Positions 29,149 to 41,700 of a DNA stretch of 64,000 nt are shown piece after piece. The DNA is taken from the NCBI GenBank assembly GCA_039654915.1, contig CM077597.1, positions 58,680,001 through 58,744,000 of the forward strand. Reading direction: 5' to 3'. Positions within the stretch are counted from its first letter, which is position 1, and each line of letters opens with the position of its first letter. Position numbers and translations under genes: made by a program. The stretch comes from Aquilaria yunnanensis (taxonomy: Eukaryota; Streptophyta; Magnoliopsida; Malvales; Thymelaeaceae). The notes beneath the pieces are model-generated. The model was not told the DNA's origin. It saw only the letters and a list, made by a program, of their open reading frames with translations, and ran no database searches.

Positions 29149-32100
29149 CTCACCAGTCTTTCATACAATTGAGGGTACTTTTGGGCAATTTCTGGTTCAA
29201 CTTCCCAGGTTGCCTCTTCAGGAGTGTGGTTACTCCACTGAACTTTAATCATAGAGATCCACCTGCTTCTCAACTTTCTGGTATCTCTGGCCAGGAATTG
29301 AGTTGGTTCTTCCTCATAAGAGAGGTTTGGTGCCACAGGCACACTAGCAGGCATTTCTATCTGCTTAGAGCTGGGAACATATTTCTTAAGTAGGCTCACA
29401 TGAAACACATCATGTATGTGTCCAAGCTCTGGTGGCAATTCCAGCTGATATGCCACATTTCCCACTCTGGCCAGTATTTGAAATGGCCCAATATATCTGG
29501 GTGCCAGTTTCCCTTTCTTCCCAAATCTTATCACTCCTTTCATAGGAGAAACTTTAAGCCACACCCAGTCACCTTCCTGGAATTCCAGGTCTCTCCTCCT
29601 TTTTAGGTTAGCATAGGATTGCTGCCTGTCATTTGCAGCTTTTATCCTAGCTTGGATTAATTTGATCTTTTGAGTGGTTTCTTGGATAATTTCTGGTCCC
29701 AATTCCAGTTTATCCTCTGGCTGATGCCAGCAATGGGGAGTTATACACTTCCTGCCATACAAGCCTTCATAAGGGGCCATCCCTATCACTGAGTGATAGC
29801 TATTGTTATATGAGAACTCCACAAGTGGAAGATGTACATCCCATTCACCCTGGAAATCTATGACACAACACCTTAACATGTCTTCCAGAGTTTGGATAGT
29901 TCTCTCGGTCTGCCCATCTGTTTGTGGATGGTAAGCAGAGCTAAATTTAAGCTCAGTCCCCAGTGCCTGATGTAAAGATTTCCAAAACCTAGAGACAAAT
30001 CTAGGGTCTCTATCAGACACAATATCATCAGGTACCCCATGCAGTCTGACTATCTCTCTGACATAAAGCTGGGCTAACTTGTCCAGGGAGTCAGTGAGAT
30101 TCATGGGAAGAAAGTGGGCTGCCTTGGTCAACCTGTCCACTATGACCCAAATGGCATTATGTTTTCTCCTTGTCAGTGGCATTCCTACCACAAAATCCAT
30201 TGATATGGATCCCCACTTTCTCTCAGGTATGGGTAAGCTTTGAAGCTTTCCCCCTGGCTTTTGGTGTTCAACTTTTACTTGCTGACACACCTCACATTTG
30301 GCTACATGAGCACTTATATCCTTCTTCAAGTATGGCCACCAAAAGTAAGCTTTGAGGGCATGGTACATTTTGGTAGCCCCTGGGTGCATACTTAGTTTAC
30401 TAGAATGTGCCTCCTCCAGGATCTGAATTCTCAGATTTTCCTTTTCAGGTACATATAATCTTCCCTGGAAATGCAACATTCCTTGCTTGTAAGAAAACCC
30501 TTGGAAAAGTTCTCCTTTACTTTGCCCAGATATTAATCCCAGGTTTTCATCTTTGGCCTGAGCTTCTTTAATGAGCTCCTTCCATTCTGGGGTAATGGTG
30601 AGTACCTTAAGTAGGTCACCTTCCCAGGTTAGCCATTGACTTGCTAAACAAGTAAGGCTAAGGATTTCTGCCTTTTGTTCTATTTCTCCACCCTTGAGCA
30701 CTCCTGTATAATTCCTGCTCAGGGCATCTGCCACAACATTGGCCTTTCCTGCTGTGTATTCAATCACACAGTCAAAGTCTTTCAAGTACTCTAACCATCT
30801 TCTTTGCCTCATGTTTAGGTCTTTCTGAGTGAACAAGTACTTGAGACTTTTGTGGTCTGTAAAAACTTGGAATTTATTACCAAGAAGATAGTGCCTCCAT
30901 TGTTTCAAGGCAAAGACTACTGCTGCCAATTCCAGGTCATGTACTGGATATTTCTTTTCATGGGATCTTAACTGTCTAGAGCCAAAAGATATGGCTTGCT
31001 TGTCCTGCATTAGGACACATCCTAGTCCTATATGAGATGCATCAGCATACACCTCATATTCCTTTTCAGGGTCTGGGAGGACTAGTACAGGGGCTGTTGT
31101 CAGCCTTCTTTTAAGCTCTTGGAAGCTTTCTTCACACTTTGTTTCCCAGATAAATTTCTGGTTCTTCCTGATTAATTGAGTCATGGGTGCTGCTATAACA
31201 GAAAACTTTGGCACAAACCTTCTGTAATAGCCAGCCAACCCAAGGAAACTTCTAATTTCCCTCACATTCTGAGGTTGTTTCCAATTCAGGATTGAGCTCA
31301 CCTTTTCAGGATCTACAGCCAACCCTTGGTCATTAATTATGTGACCTAAAAATGCAATCTCCTTTGTCCAAAATTTGCATTTACTTAGCTTTCCATAAAG
31401 CTCATTCTCTTGCAGCAAACCAAGCACTATACTCAGATGTTCTTTGTGAGTTTCTTCGTCCTTGGAATATACCAAGATGTCATCAATGAATACAACCACA
31501 AAGTGGTCCAGGTGTGCTCTAAACACCCTCTGCATTAAATCCATAAAGAATGCAGGTGCATTTGTAAGCCCGAATGGCATTACTGTATATTCAAAGTGTC
31601 CATACCTAGTCCTGAATGCAGTCTTAGGTATGTCCTCTTCCTTGACTCTTAGCTGGAAATATCCAGATCTTAGGTCTATTTTAGAAAAGACCTTGGCTCC
31701 TTTCAACTGGTCAAACAAGTCCTCAATCCTGGGGAGAGGATACTTGTTCTTAATGGTCAAGGCATTAAGTTTTCTGTAATCTATACAGAGCCTAAGGGTT
31801 CCATCCTTTTTCTTCACAAACAGTACAGGTGCTCCCCAAGGAGACACACTGGGTCTGATGAACCCTTTCTGAAGCAGTTCATCCAACTGCTTCTTCAATT
31901 CTACCATTTCTGGCACTGCCATCCTATATAGGGCAGCGAATGCTGGAGTTGATCCAGGTACCAGTTTAATCTCAAATTCTACTTCTCTTTTGGGTGGTAA
32001 TCCAGGTAAGTCAGTAGGAAATACTCCTGGAAAATTCTGGACTATAGGAATTTGTCTAAGTTCCTCAGCTGCTTCCTGGTCATTAAGTTCCAGGCACTCA

Positions 32101-34223
32101 TGTTCATTATCCAGAGTTATTAGTTTCACTACTTCAATTTGGTGATCCATAGGCAACTCTAGTGATTTATCTAGCTGGTATGGTTTGCAACCAGGTATCA
32201 CTAACTGCCTAGCATGGCAGTCTATAACTGCTTTATTTTCACTGAGCCAATCCATGCCCAGTATTACACCATATTCATTGGTGTCCAGTACTAAAAATTT
32301 TGCTTTTAGTTTCTGCTTGTCTATCTGGACTTCACAATTTTCCACCATCTGGTATGTAAATAATACTTCTTTTCCAGCAGTTCTAACCACATACACATCA
32401 GTCATATGTTTTACTTCTAAGTTCATGACTTTAGCCAAGCTAGCAGATATCACAGATAATGAAGCTCCAGTATCGAACAAGGCAATAGTTAACTGGCCAT
32501 TAAGGTAAATGGTACCTTTTAAGGCCCTTCTAGCCTTCTGCTGGCTAGTTTCCTTGTCCATAGATCCTGCATCAGCATCATGAGTACCAGGTATTTTCCT
32601 GGAAGTCTCCAACTGGAATATCCTACCAGGAGGTACATGTGTCCTTTTCTGGTCCTGTGCTGCTCTCTGTGCCTGCCTTCCATCCTGAAATGGCACAGGT
32701 GCCCTTTTCTGGGGCATGGAAGCTTGTCCAAATGGAACTCTGGGATTATACCTTCCCAGCATACTTCTATCTCCAATTCTTTTTGGGCAATCCTTGACCC
32801 AATGGTCTTGGGCCCCACACTTGTGGCAACCACTGGAAGCTTTATAGCATGGCTTATAGCCATGGAACTTCCCACACTTGGAGCATTGGGGACCAGGTGT
32901 CTGTGGTCCCTTCTCCTGCTTAAATCCTTTTCTGCTCCCATTATGCTCAGCCTCTTCTCTTGGCCTCTTCTGAAACTGGCCTTTCTGAACTCTGCTGCTA
33001 CTTCCAGGGCCACTTCTATACTGCTCCTGAAATTCTTGCTCCAATGCCAATGCACTTTGCATCACAGAATAATAGTCTCTGGCTCCAACTGCTCTGAGGA
33101 TTTGCCTCAGTTCAGGTCTTAGACCCCTCACAAATCTCTTTGTCTTCAGCTACTCCTCACCATTGTATTGGGGTGCATATCTGATCAGGCTATTAAACCT
33201 CTGCTCATACTCAAGAACACTGAGATTTCCTTGCTTTAACTGATCAAATTCTACCTGTTTCTTATCCTTTTGAGCCTCGCTCACATACTGTTGGTGGAAG
33301 ACTCTGAGAAAGTCTGGCCACCTCATGGATCTTCTCATCAAAAGTGGTTTCCTGCGGTTCCTCTCCTGGTGTGTCCTCTGAACCGTTCTCCACCACAGCT
33401 CTGCATGCCCTTCCAGCCTGAATGTAGCCAGAAGTACCTTCTGAGTAGCTGTCACCTCCATTCTTTCAAAAATCTTTTCTAACTGATAAATCCAGAACTC
33501 CGCCTCATCTGGTTCACAACCACCTCTGTAGATAGGAGGTTTCAATGCCAGGAATCCCTCCAGCTGGCCCTCCTTTAATTCACTCCTTCTATGCCTTCCT
33601 CTGTTGGCAGTTGAATTTCTGGTCCTTTCTCTATATGTTCTTCCTCTAGCTGGGTGTTCAGGGAGAGGCTCAGTCCTCCTGCTGTATATATATGCATCTA
33701 GCTCCTCAAGGTCTGGGCTATCACTTTCCTCTTCAGTTTTATGCTCCTGCCTGATTTCAGACCTCATCCTCCTTGATCTGGGATGTCTTTTCTCTTCATC
33801 AGTTTCCTCTTCTGGAATACCTCCATTATTGCTGTGCTGATCCAAATCCACTGGCTCTTTGCCAGGTCTCCTTCCCACTCTTCTACCTTCTGTTTTAGAA
33901 TTTTCTCCTGTTTGCACCTGTTCTGGGTTTTCCTGTACTGGAGGTTGGCCTCTAGCCAAGAGTTGCATTCCAGTCACTATCTGTGTCATTGTTACCTGTA
34001 AGTTTTCCATCATCTGTTCCATTCTGTCTTCTCTGTTTCTGCTGGGTTCAGGTATCTGGGACCTGGTATTTGGCTGTCTTGCCAAGTTATGATTTTCTTA
34101 TGCATCCTGCCTTTGGGCAGTTTCATCAGGCATCTCTTGCCTGGCACTTGGCTCTCTGGCCAAGGTATGCTCTTTTTGAGCAACTTGTCTCAGGGTATTT
34201 CTTTCCCTGGTTCTAGTTCTCAT
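29124..34223 (-). pseudogene. gag-pol polyprotein of chromovirus D, two in-frame stops
   Basis: One frame of 1700 codons. Approximate residues: Gag capsid at 200-360 (YRGGCEPDEAEFWIYQLEKI); zinc knuckle [14 protein letters not shown] at 466-479; protease FDTGAS near 584; reverse transcriptase with [14 protein letters not shown] and FIDD near 913; RNase H with [10 protein letters not shown]; integrase with its HHCC domain and D-D-E core ([19 protein letters not shown]); chromodomain at about 1645-1695 (TWEVEPE). The chromodomain of such elements is thought to guide integration to chromatin marks. Only two defects are seen: TAA at 34098-34100 and TAG at 33150-33152, both in Gag, while pol is open. 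I chose ATG 34223 because it lies first after the primer site and the frame continues past the first stop; ATG 34085 after that stop is the alternative. Confidence 0.93.
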
Positions 34224-34330
34224 TCCTGCACTTTAAAATTGCAGCCATTTATATATATCCATGTATGCATATGCATGTCTTATGTGACCCTATGTGGGAA
34301 CTTGACTAGGCTAACTACTTCTCAAATCCT

Positions 34331-34342
34331 GCTCTGATACCA
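34331..34342 (-). promoter_or_regulatory. Primer binding site of element D (initiator tRNA-Met type)
   Basis: The - strand reads TGGTATCAGAGC, 17 bases inside the 5' LTR. This is the standard initiator-Met complementary site of many plant LTR elements. Confidence 0.92.
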
Positions 34343-34359
34343 CCGCAGCAGGTCTGCTC

Positions 34360-37300
34360 TGTCACACCCCACACAGGCCCCAGCCCATGCACACTCTGTG
34401 CCTCTCACCAACCACTACCCTGAAGGTCCAGAATACTTGGGTCTTTAAGAGTTATCATCAGAGTTTAGTTACCTAACCTTCATTAAGTAGATTATTGGGC
34501 ATTCTTTTTATTGGCCTGGGAGGTGGCCCAGGATGTCCCTGCTTATTTTAGACCAAGACCTTGCAGCTTAAGCAAGCCCAACCCATTACTTGCAAAACAA
34601 GCAACACTTGCACTTTTTCCTTTAAGTGCTTAACTTGTGTGCAATCAAGTGTACTAGTCTTATGCATGGCAACAAAGAAGCCCATATCCATTTTCAAGCT
34701 TGAAAACACATACATATATGATGATGAGCATTCGGCCAAGTATAGTACACAAGGAAGCCAACATCAAAACATCATGCTGATAGTCATAAAGTCCAAAGAA
34801 ACTTGGCTAACATACAGCCAACAAGTCCAACATACAAAGTCCACTAAGGCCCAAAATGCATAAGTCCAACATGGGCCCTAAAGTGCTTAAGTCCACAACT
34901 TAACAACAACTACATGGCAATCATGCCAAGGATGCAAATGGGCCCAAAACTTGCAGCCCAATTCTCACATAGCCCATATGTACACAACTACCCATAATGC
35001 TCAAAGGGTACTACAAAATGTGCACTATAGGTACAAGTCCAAAAGACCAAGTTATTGGTCTCCAAAGCCCACCAAGTCTCAAATGCCAAAAGCCCACTCA
35101 ACCAACACCTCCTAGCTCAAGTCCCACAGCTAATCTCCTGCAAAACTTAATCCATTAAATTCGGCCTACATAAGACCATGGAATAAAATGCACATTTCAA
35201 GCCAAGAATTTGTTGGCACACATACCTTGGACAATAAGTAAACTTGGTACACAAAAACCAAGAAGTCCAAACAGAAGCACAATTACTCAAGCTCTTTACC
35301 CTTTCCTGAAAATTCAACCAATAAGGGCAGTGAGTTTAAAACTCAGTAAGGATTCACACAACTCCAAAGGAGTTCATATTGTTAAGCATAAGCTTAACCT
35401 CCATAATCAAGCTAGTACCTACATCCAAAGACACAAAGACAAGGAAAATACAATTTGGCCGAAGCCTATATTCAACATATATCAATAATAAGTTGGTTAG
35501 CATGCACAATCAATCAACAAAAGCACACAAACTCACACACACACCACTTCTTCAATTCGGCCATAGCCACTAGCAAGTGCTCATGTACAATTTTGCACAC
35601 CATTTCTTCATGAAATCATCTCCATTCCCCTCGAGCTTTCAAGTGCTTGATGGATTGGCCAAACCCACCAAGAACTTTACACTTGCCATTCATTGATTAG
35701 CTAATCAACCCATGGAACCATTAATTCCATATTGCCCTTCAAGCATACTAACATCACTTGGCAAATCTTGACCATCAATTAGTAGCTTCAATTACTTGTC
35801 ATTAATCATGGAAAATGTACCAAGCACAAGTAATTCATGAATCCTTACCACACTTTTTAGCTTGAGTAAATTCGGCCTTGTTGGATTTCCTCCAAGTTAA
35901 GTTTGAAACTTTAATTCCAAGGGTGCTTTGGCTAATTTGTCCAACACAAGCTTGAATGTCTTAATCCAAGCTTCAATCTCCAAGTCCAAGTTACCTTTCA
36001 TTTTTGGCCATAAACACAGCCATCATGAGTTTCACATATCATTCACATAAACTCATGAAATCATCATTTCCATGCCAAAACACCATGAACTCACCAAAAA
36101 CACTCAAGAACAAACATGCACACCATTCGGCCAACTAGTGTTCTTTGGTGGTTTAGCTTCAAACTTTCGGTCCAAGGTTCTCCTAACACAATACAGCCTT
36201 CCTTTAGTCAATATAACTCTTATTCATGGAAAACATACCATGGATTTAAGTAATCTTGAGCTTTTACCTCAAGAACAAGGCTGAAAATTCTGGACTTGCA
36301 CAACCGAGCTCCAAATCAACATGCAACACCAAGAACACCAAGTAAACTTCAAGAGAACTTCATGAACATGCATGAACATATTCAGCCATGCCTTGTTCCT
36401 TCAAGAACAAGCTCAAATCTTGACGCTCAACAAGGTATCTTCAAGAGTTTTGCTGGAAATTTGGATGTACACTCAAGAACACTCAAGTTTCGGCCAAGAA
36501 TCAAGATGAACAAGTGAAGAACAAGCAAGAACATGGAAGAACATGGAAGAGCTTTGTGTTTCGGCCAAGTGCTCTCCAAAACCAACAAAGGCAGCAACTA
36601 AATGACAACTCCAAGGAATGTTTGCTGCATAAGAAGGCCGCCCACTCAAGTGCCCATTAAACAATAAATTTCAGCATTGTACAATGCAATATTCTCCCAA
36701 GCACCAAAAACCCTTCCATATAATATTTGGTCAAAGAATGGGAGCTGCAATTTGGGTGGCGGACAAAGGCTTCCAGCCTTCAATTAATTTACCCAAGTTG
36801 GCTTAAATGCCAAGGAAATCCCCCAACTAATTTGCATGGCGCCTCCAACCCTCCATGTCTCCATACTTCCATTCTAGCCACCAAATTCAATGCAATTTCC
36901 AGCATTTCTTTTTAAATTGTTGGCCCACATGCCAAGTACACAAAATGTGGACATAATTGCATTATTATACCATATAAAATTCGTCCATCACACCATTCTT
37001 TTAGCAATAATTAATTCCATCTTCCATCATCACCAATAAACAAATCAATCATGCTCCACCATGAATAAACAATTCATATCTTTGTCCAAGGTTTACCTTA
37101 TTTTAATGGCTCCACTAGGCAACTTCCAATATTTTAATAGCTCCACTAACACTTCCAATTAATTAATTTAAGTCAAGTTGGCTGCCCATTGACCAAGAGC
37201 CACAATATTGGCTTACCTCCTCTTTAGCCATCTCACAAAATTGCATGGCTAAATTTGTCCATCCTTGGTTTGTAGTTTTAATTCCAGCACTAGTCCAAGG

Positions 37301-37609
37301 TTTTCAATTGAGTCTTCAAACTTTATTTCTTGCCAAGTCATACATAGTTTTTCATGTATGTGCAATTTGGCCCATAGTATTGCATAGTTCCATGTTAGTC
37401 ACTAGTTACCAGTCCAGTTTGGTACTAGAACTTTATTTCATGGCATAGTCCACATAGAACTTTTGTATGTGTAATTAAAACACATAATTCACATAGTCTT
37501 GTATTCTCATCACTAAGACCATGTTCAAACAAGTCCCTCTTGTACTTAATTTCATGTCTTCATCATTCTCTTCTTGGCCATAGCCAAGTACTAACTGGTG
37601 GTCCTGACA
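34360..37609 (-). repeat. 5' LTR of element D (3250 bp)
   Basis: Almost identical to 25862-29111. The differences I see are isolated substitutions between about 35610 and 37450. GCCCA follows at 37610-37614, after which exon 3 of the antisense gene of C ends with one base before a GT donor. Confidence 0.97.
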
Positions 37610-38545
37610 GCCCAGGTATGCTTCACTGTTTCCTTAGTGTCAATTTCGCCTTTGCTTTTTACTTAGCATCATTTTCCCTTTGTTTGCTTTTTTTGCAGCT
37701 GATGGGGTATGCCGGCTTGCTCCGTGTTCGCGTGTCGCGAGAGTCAGAAAGGAGGGCGTCACTCTGGGACCTTTGCACCAAGATGAACGCCCAGTGTTCG
37801 GCGTTGACTGCCGACAATGCTCAGCTGAAGCAGTCTTCAGAGAAAGAATTTGCCGAACTTCGGGAGGGGTTCATAAGAGAGAAAGAGGAACTTGAGAAAG
37901 GCACCTCCCAGAAACTTTCCGACATCGGCTCTCGGATGGCGGAGCTGACTTCGATCGTAGAAATGATTCAAAAGGAAAAGTCAGAAAGTGACGCAATCCT
38001 TGCGAAGACGCTCGAGGAAAAGGCCCAGCTTGAAGCCGAGGTCGCATCTCTGAAGAAGCCTTCAGAAGAGAAAAAGAAGATGAAGGCATTGAAGAGAAAG
38101 CTCAAGGAACTGGAGAAGGATTACGCGGATCTGGAGAAGGACTATGCAGATTTGGCGGTCAAGAAGCGGGAGTCCGATGATATGACGAAGTTGGGCTTTC
38201 AAGACGGCTTCTGTCTTGCTCGGCACCAAATTCTGCAGAAGTTCCCAGATTTTGACCTCTCCTTCCTGGACGGCATGAACATCCCCAAGGAGCCTCGGTG
38301 AACTTGGTCCAAGATCGAGCACTTGAAACTGCCTCCTTCTCTCCCGGTGCCGAAGGCTGTTGACAAAAGCACAAAGGCTGCCAGTTCTCAAGACGCCGAG
38401 GTTCCTTAGTACTAGGGCCTTTTGTCTTCATTTTCTTCTTCTTTTTTGTAGTCTTTCAGCAACTTTCTTCTCTGTAAGCACTCTTTGGCTCAATAGATAA
38501 AAATTTGGCTAAGTATTTTTGCCAGATTCTTTTGTTTCCCACTGT

Positions 38546-38640
38546 CCCGAACATAATTCGCTCGAGAGACTTCGGAAAACCATACTTTTGCTTTCCTTTG
38601 TCCCGAACATATTCGCTCAAGAGACTTTGGAAAAACTTAC
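38546..38640. repeat. Two-copy version of the inter-gene repeat in element C
   Basis: Two units, starting TCCCGAACATAATTCGCTC (about 38545) and TCCCGAACATATTCGCTC (38601), are the counterpart of the seven-copy array in element B (12401-12900). Confidence 0.8.
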
Positions 38641-38753
38641 TTTTGCTTTCCTCGGTGATTGCTTTCGTGAGACTCTTCTTTTGTACTTCCTCAGAATTTT
38701 TTACTTAGACAAATTTGTCAAACTTGTGCAATACAACTTTCCCACCGAACTTT

Positions 38754-41700
38754 TTAGGCATAGAATTTTTTCAAGGCCTCTGAGTGCCAAGTATTTTTTA
38801 ATTCTATGCCTTCGGCATCACCGAGCTTATAAACTCCTTTTCGTACTTCGGCAAGTACCAGGTAGGGTCCATCCCAATTTGCGCGAAGTACCCCGTGGGA
38901 CGGCTTTTGGGGTGCAAATTCAGCCTTTCGGAGAACGAGGTCTCCCTTCTTTATTCCTTTTGGCCTGGCGCGTAGGTTTATGGCTGCTGCCACTCTTTGC
39001 TGGAAAGCTTTTCTTCTCAGCTCGGCTACTTCTCTGTGTTCGCTGACGAGGTCGAGCTTGGTTCTCAGGCCGAGGTCATTTCCTTTTTCATCGAACACTT
39101 GGACTCGTATTGACGGTTGTACTACATCGATAGGGATGATGGCCTCTGTACCGAAGACGAGTGAAAAGTTCGTTTCCCCTGTGGCTCTTCGGGGTGTTGT
39201 TCGGTAACTCCATAACACGCTTTGGAGTTCTCCTGGCCATTTCCCTTTTGCTTCCCTTAGTCTCTTTTTCAGACCATCTTTTATGGTCCTGTTAGATACT
39301 TCCACCTGCCCATTACTTTGGGGGTGAGCTACTGGGGCGAAGTGCATTTTTTTCCCGAGGTCGCTAATGAACTCTTGGAATCCTTTGTCTATGAACTGGG
39401 ATCCATTGTCCGCTATGAGTACCCTCGGTATGCCAAATCTGCATACAATGTTTTTCCATACGAACTTCTGCACTTCTTTTGCCGAGATAGTTGTCAGAGG
39501 TTCTACCTCGACCCACTTAGAGAAATAGTCTACTGCTACTACGCAGAACTTTACGCCTCCAGGCAGCATTGGGAGTGGCCCAATGAGATCTATGCCCCAA
39601 ACTGCGAAGGGCGAAGGATAGTCTGCCGAAGTCACGAACTCCGAGGGTGTTCTTTGGATGTTCGCATGTCTCTGGCAACTACCACATTTCCGGACGAACT
39701 ACTTGGCGTCCTTTCTCAGGGTAGGCCAGAAGTATCCTTGGCGAAGTATCACTGCTGCCAGGGCGTCGGTTCCGATGTGCGAACCACAGGCACCTTCGTG
39801 AACTTCTTCGAGGATCATTTCAGTATCCTCTTCACCAACACACCTCTGTAGTGGATTTGCATATCCTTGCCGATATAGTTCTTCTCCAATTAAGAAGAAA
39901 CGTCCGGAGCGCCTTCGCACTTTTGCGGCTTCACTGGGGTCTTCGGGGAGTGTTTTGGTTGCGAGATACATTTTGATTGGTTCTTTCTATCCTTTCCCCG
40001 AGGTCGCTATGCTTAACACCGCGACGCTGGGGTGGCTTAGCACTTCGGTGCAAGGTTTGGACTTCGCCAAGCAGTCTGCCTCAGCATTTTCTCGTCGGGG
40101 TACGTTGTCGATTTTCACGACGTCGAACTCCCGAATAAGCTTTGTTACCAACTCATGGTATTTCGCCAAGGTCGGGTCTTTCGTGCCATAGTCCCCTGCC
40201 ATTTGCCGGACCACCAGCTGGGAATCACTATGGGCTTTCAAGTTTCTCACGCGAATTTTTCTGGCCAGGCGTAATCCTGCTATGAGGGCCTCATACTCGG
40301 CCATATTGTTGGTGGCGTTGAAACTGAACTTGATGGCCTTCATTACTTCTAGGCCTTCGGGGCCTCTGATAACCACTCCAGCTCCCTGGTGTTCGGATCC
40401 TGAGGCCCCGTCAACATATAACGTCCATTCTGGCTCGTCTTCGCCCGAAAACGAATGTCCCTCCTCGGTGTTTGGTACTTCGGCAATGAAGTCTGCCAAA
40501 GCTTGAGCTTTTATAGCTTTCCGGGGTTCATACGTGATGTCGTGTTCGCCAAGCTCTATACACCACTTGGAAAGCCTTCCTGAGTGATCAACTTTCCTCA
40601 TAACATCCCGTAGAGGCAGGGTACTTCGGACGATAATGGGGTGAGCCTGAAAGTATGGCCGCAGCCTTCTCCCTGCAAGCACTAAGGCATATATAGCTTT
40701 TCAAAGCAAAGGGTACCTGACTTCGGCGCCATGCAGGGACTTGCTAACATAGTAGATCGGCCATTGCTTTGGCCCTTCTTCTTTCACGAGGACCGAGCTC
40801 ACAGCTTTTTTTGTGACGGCGAGGTATAATACGAGGGGCTCTCCCTCCCGAGGTTGCCGCAGAGTCGGCAGCCTGGCCAGGTAGACTTTGAGTTCTTCCC
40901 AGGCTTTTTGGCAATCTTCATCCCAAGGATGACCATTCCTTCCGAGGTCACCTTCCATCTTTGCTGCCTTTGTGAGCACTTTGAAGAAGGGTCGACACCT
41001 ATCTCCGTACCTGGAAATAAATCTGCTCAGAGAGGTTATTCTTCCGGTGAGTCTTTGCACGTCTTTGACTGTGGCAGGAGTTCGGAATTCAAGCAGAGCC
41101 TTAATCTTCTCGAGGTTAGCATCGATGCCTCTTTTGGATACCATGTACCCAAGGAACTTTCCCGAGGTCACCCCGAAGATGCATTTCTCAGGATTAAGGC
41201 GGATCCCGAAGGCTCTGAGTTTTTGGAAGGTTTCCTCTAAATCTGCAACGTGGTAGCCAGGCAGTTTGCTTTTGACTATCATATCATCAACATACACCTC
41301 CATGTTCCTCCCCATTTGGTCTTTGAAGACCTTGTTCATCAGCCTCTGGTAAGTGGCTCCTGCATTCTTGAGCCCGAAGGGCATCCTAATATAGCAATAT
41401 GTTCCTCCCTCGGTGATGAAGGCAGTCTTCTCTTCATCTTCGGGGTCCATCCTTATCTGATGGTAGCCACTGAAAGCGTCCAGGAAACTTAGGAGCCCGT
41501 ACTCGGCAGTTGAGTCTACCAGTTGGTCTATTGGCGGAAGAGGATATGAATCTTTCGGGCAAGCATCGTTCAAATTTCTGAAGTCGATGCACATCCAGAG
41601 CTTACTACTTCCTTCTTTTGTGGCAATTACCACGTTACTTAGCCATTCGGGGTAGTTTACCTCCCGTATAACACTAGCGTCTATCAGACGCTGGACTTCG

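Larger units (their letters stand above)
25862..37609 (-). mobile_element. Element D: young Tekay/Del-type chromovirus, TSD GCCCA
   Basis: A full-length element of 11,748 bp on -. The 3' LTR is 25862-29111, the polypurine tract about 29112-29126, gag-pol 34223-29124, the primer site 34331-34342 and the 5' LTR 34360-37609. GCCCA is at 25857-25861 and 37610-37614. Both LTRs are 3250 bp and I find only about seven differences, so this is the latest event in the window that can be dated. Long LTRs, the iMet primer, one gag-pol frame and a C-terminal chromodomain fit the Tekay (Del) clade of plant chromoviruses. Confidence 0.97.
24255..38409 (+). pseudogene. Four-exon antisense gene of Tat-like element C, split by element D
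   Basis: Homologue of the + strand gene in B with the same exon structure: 24255-25051, 25125-25515, 25603-25861 plus 37615 (split by D), and 37699-38409. The introns are 73, 87 and 83 bp. I chose the ATG at 24255 because MPVPES aligns with B; an ATG further upstream (24099) lies in the leader. Exon 1 keeps WKKKFFLPSY, RYPPPEMV and DSWRGWQ. Exon 4 is a charged coiled coil with a duplicated EKDYADL, then DGFCLARHQILQKFPDFDL. Breaks: TAG in exon 1 (about 24885, Trp in B), a short deletion near the exon 1 end, two TAG stops in exon 2 and TGA at 38299. D entered the last bases of exon 3 (GCCCA). Function unknown. Confidence 0.8.
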
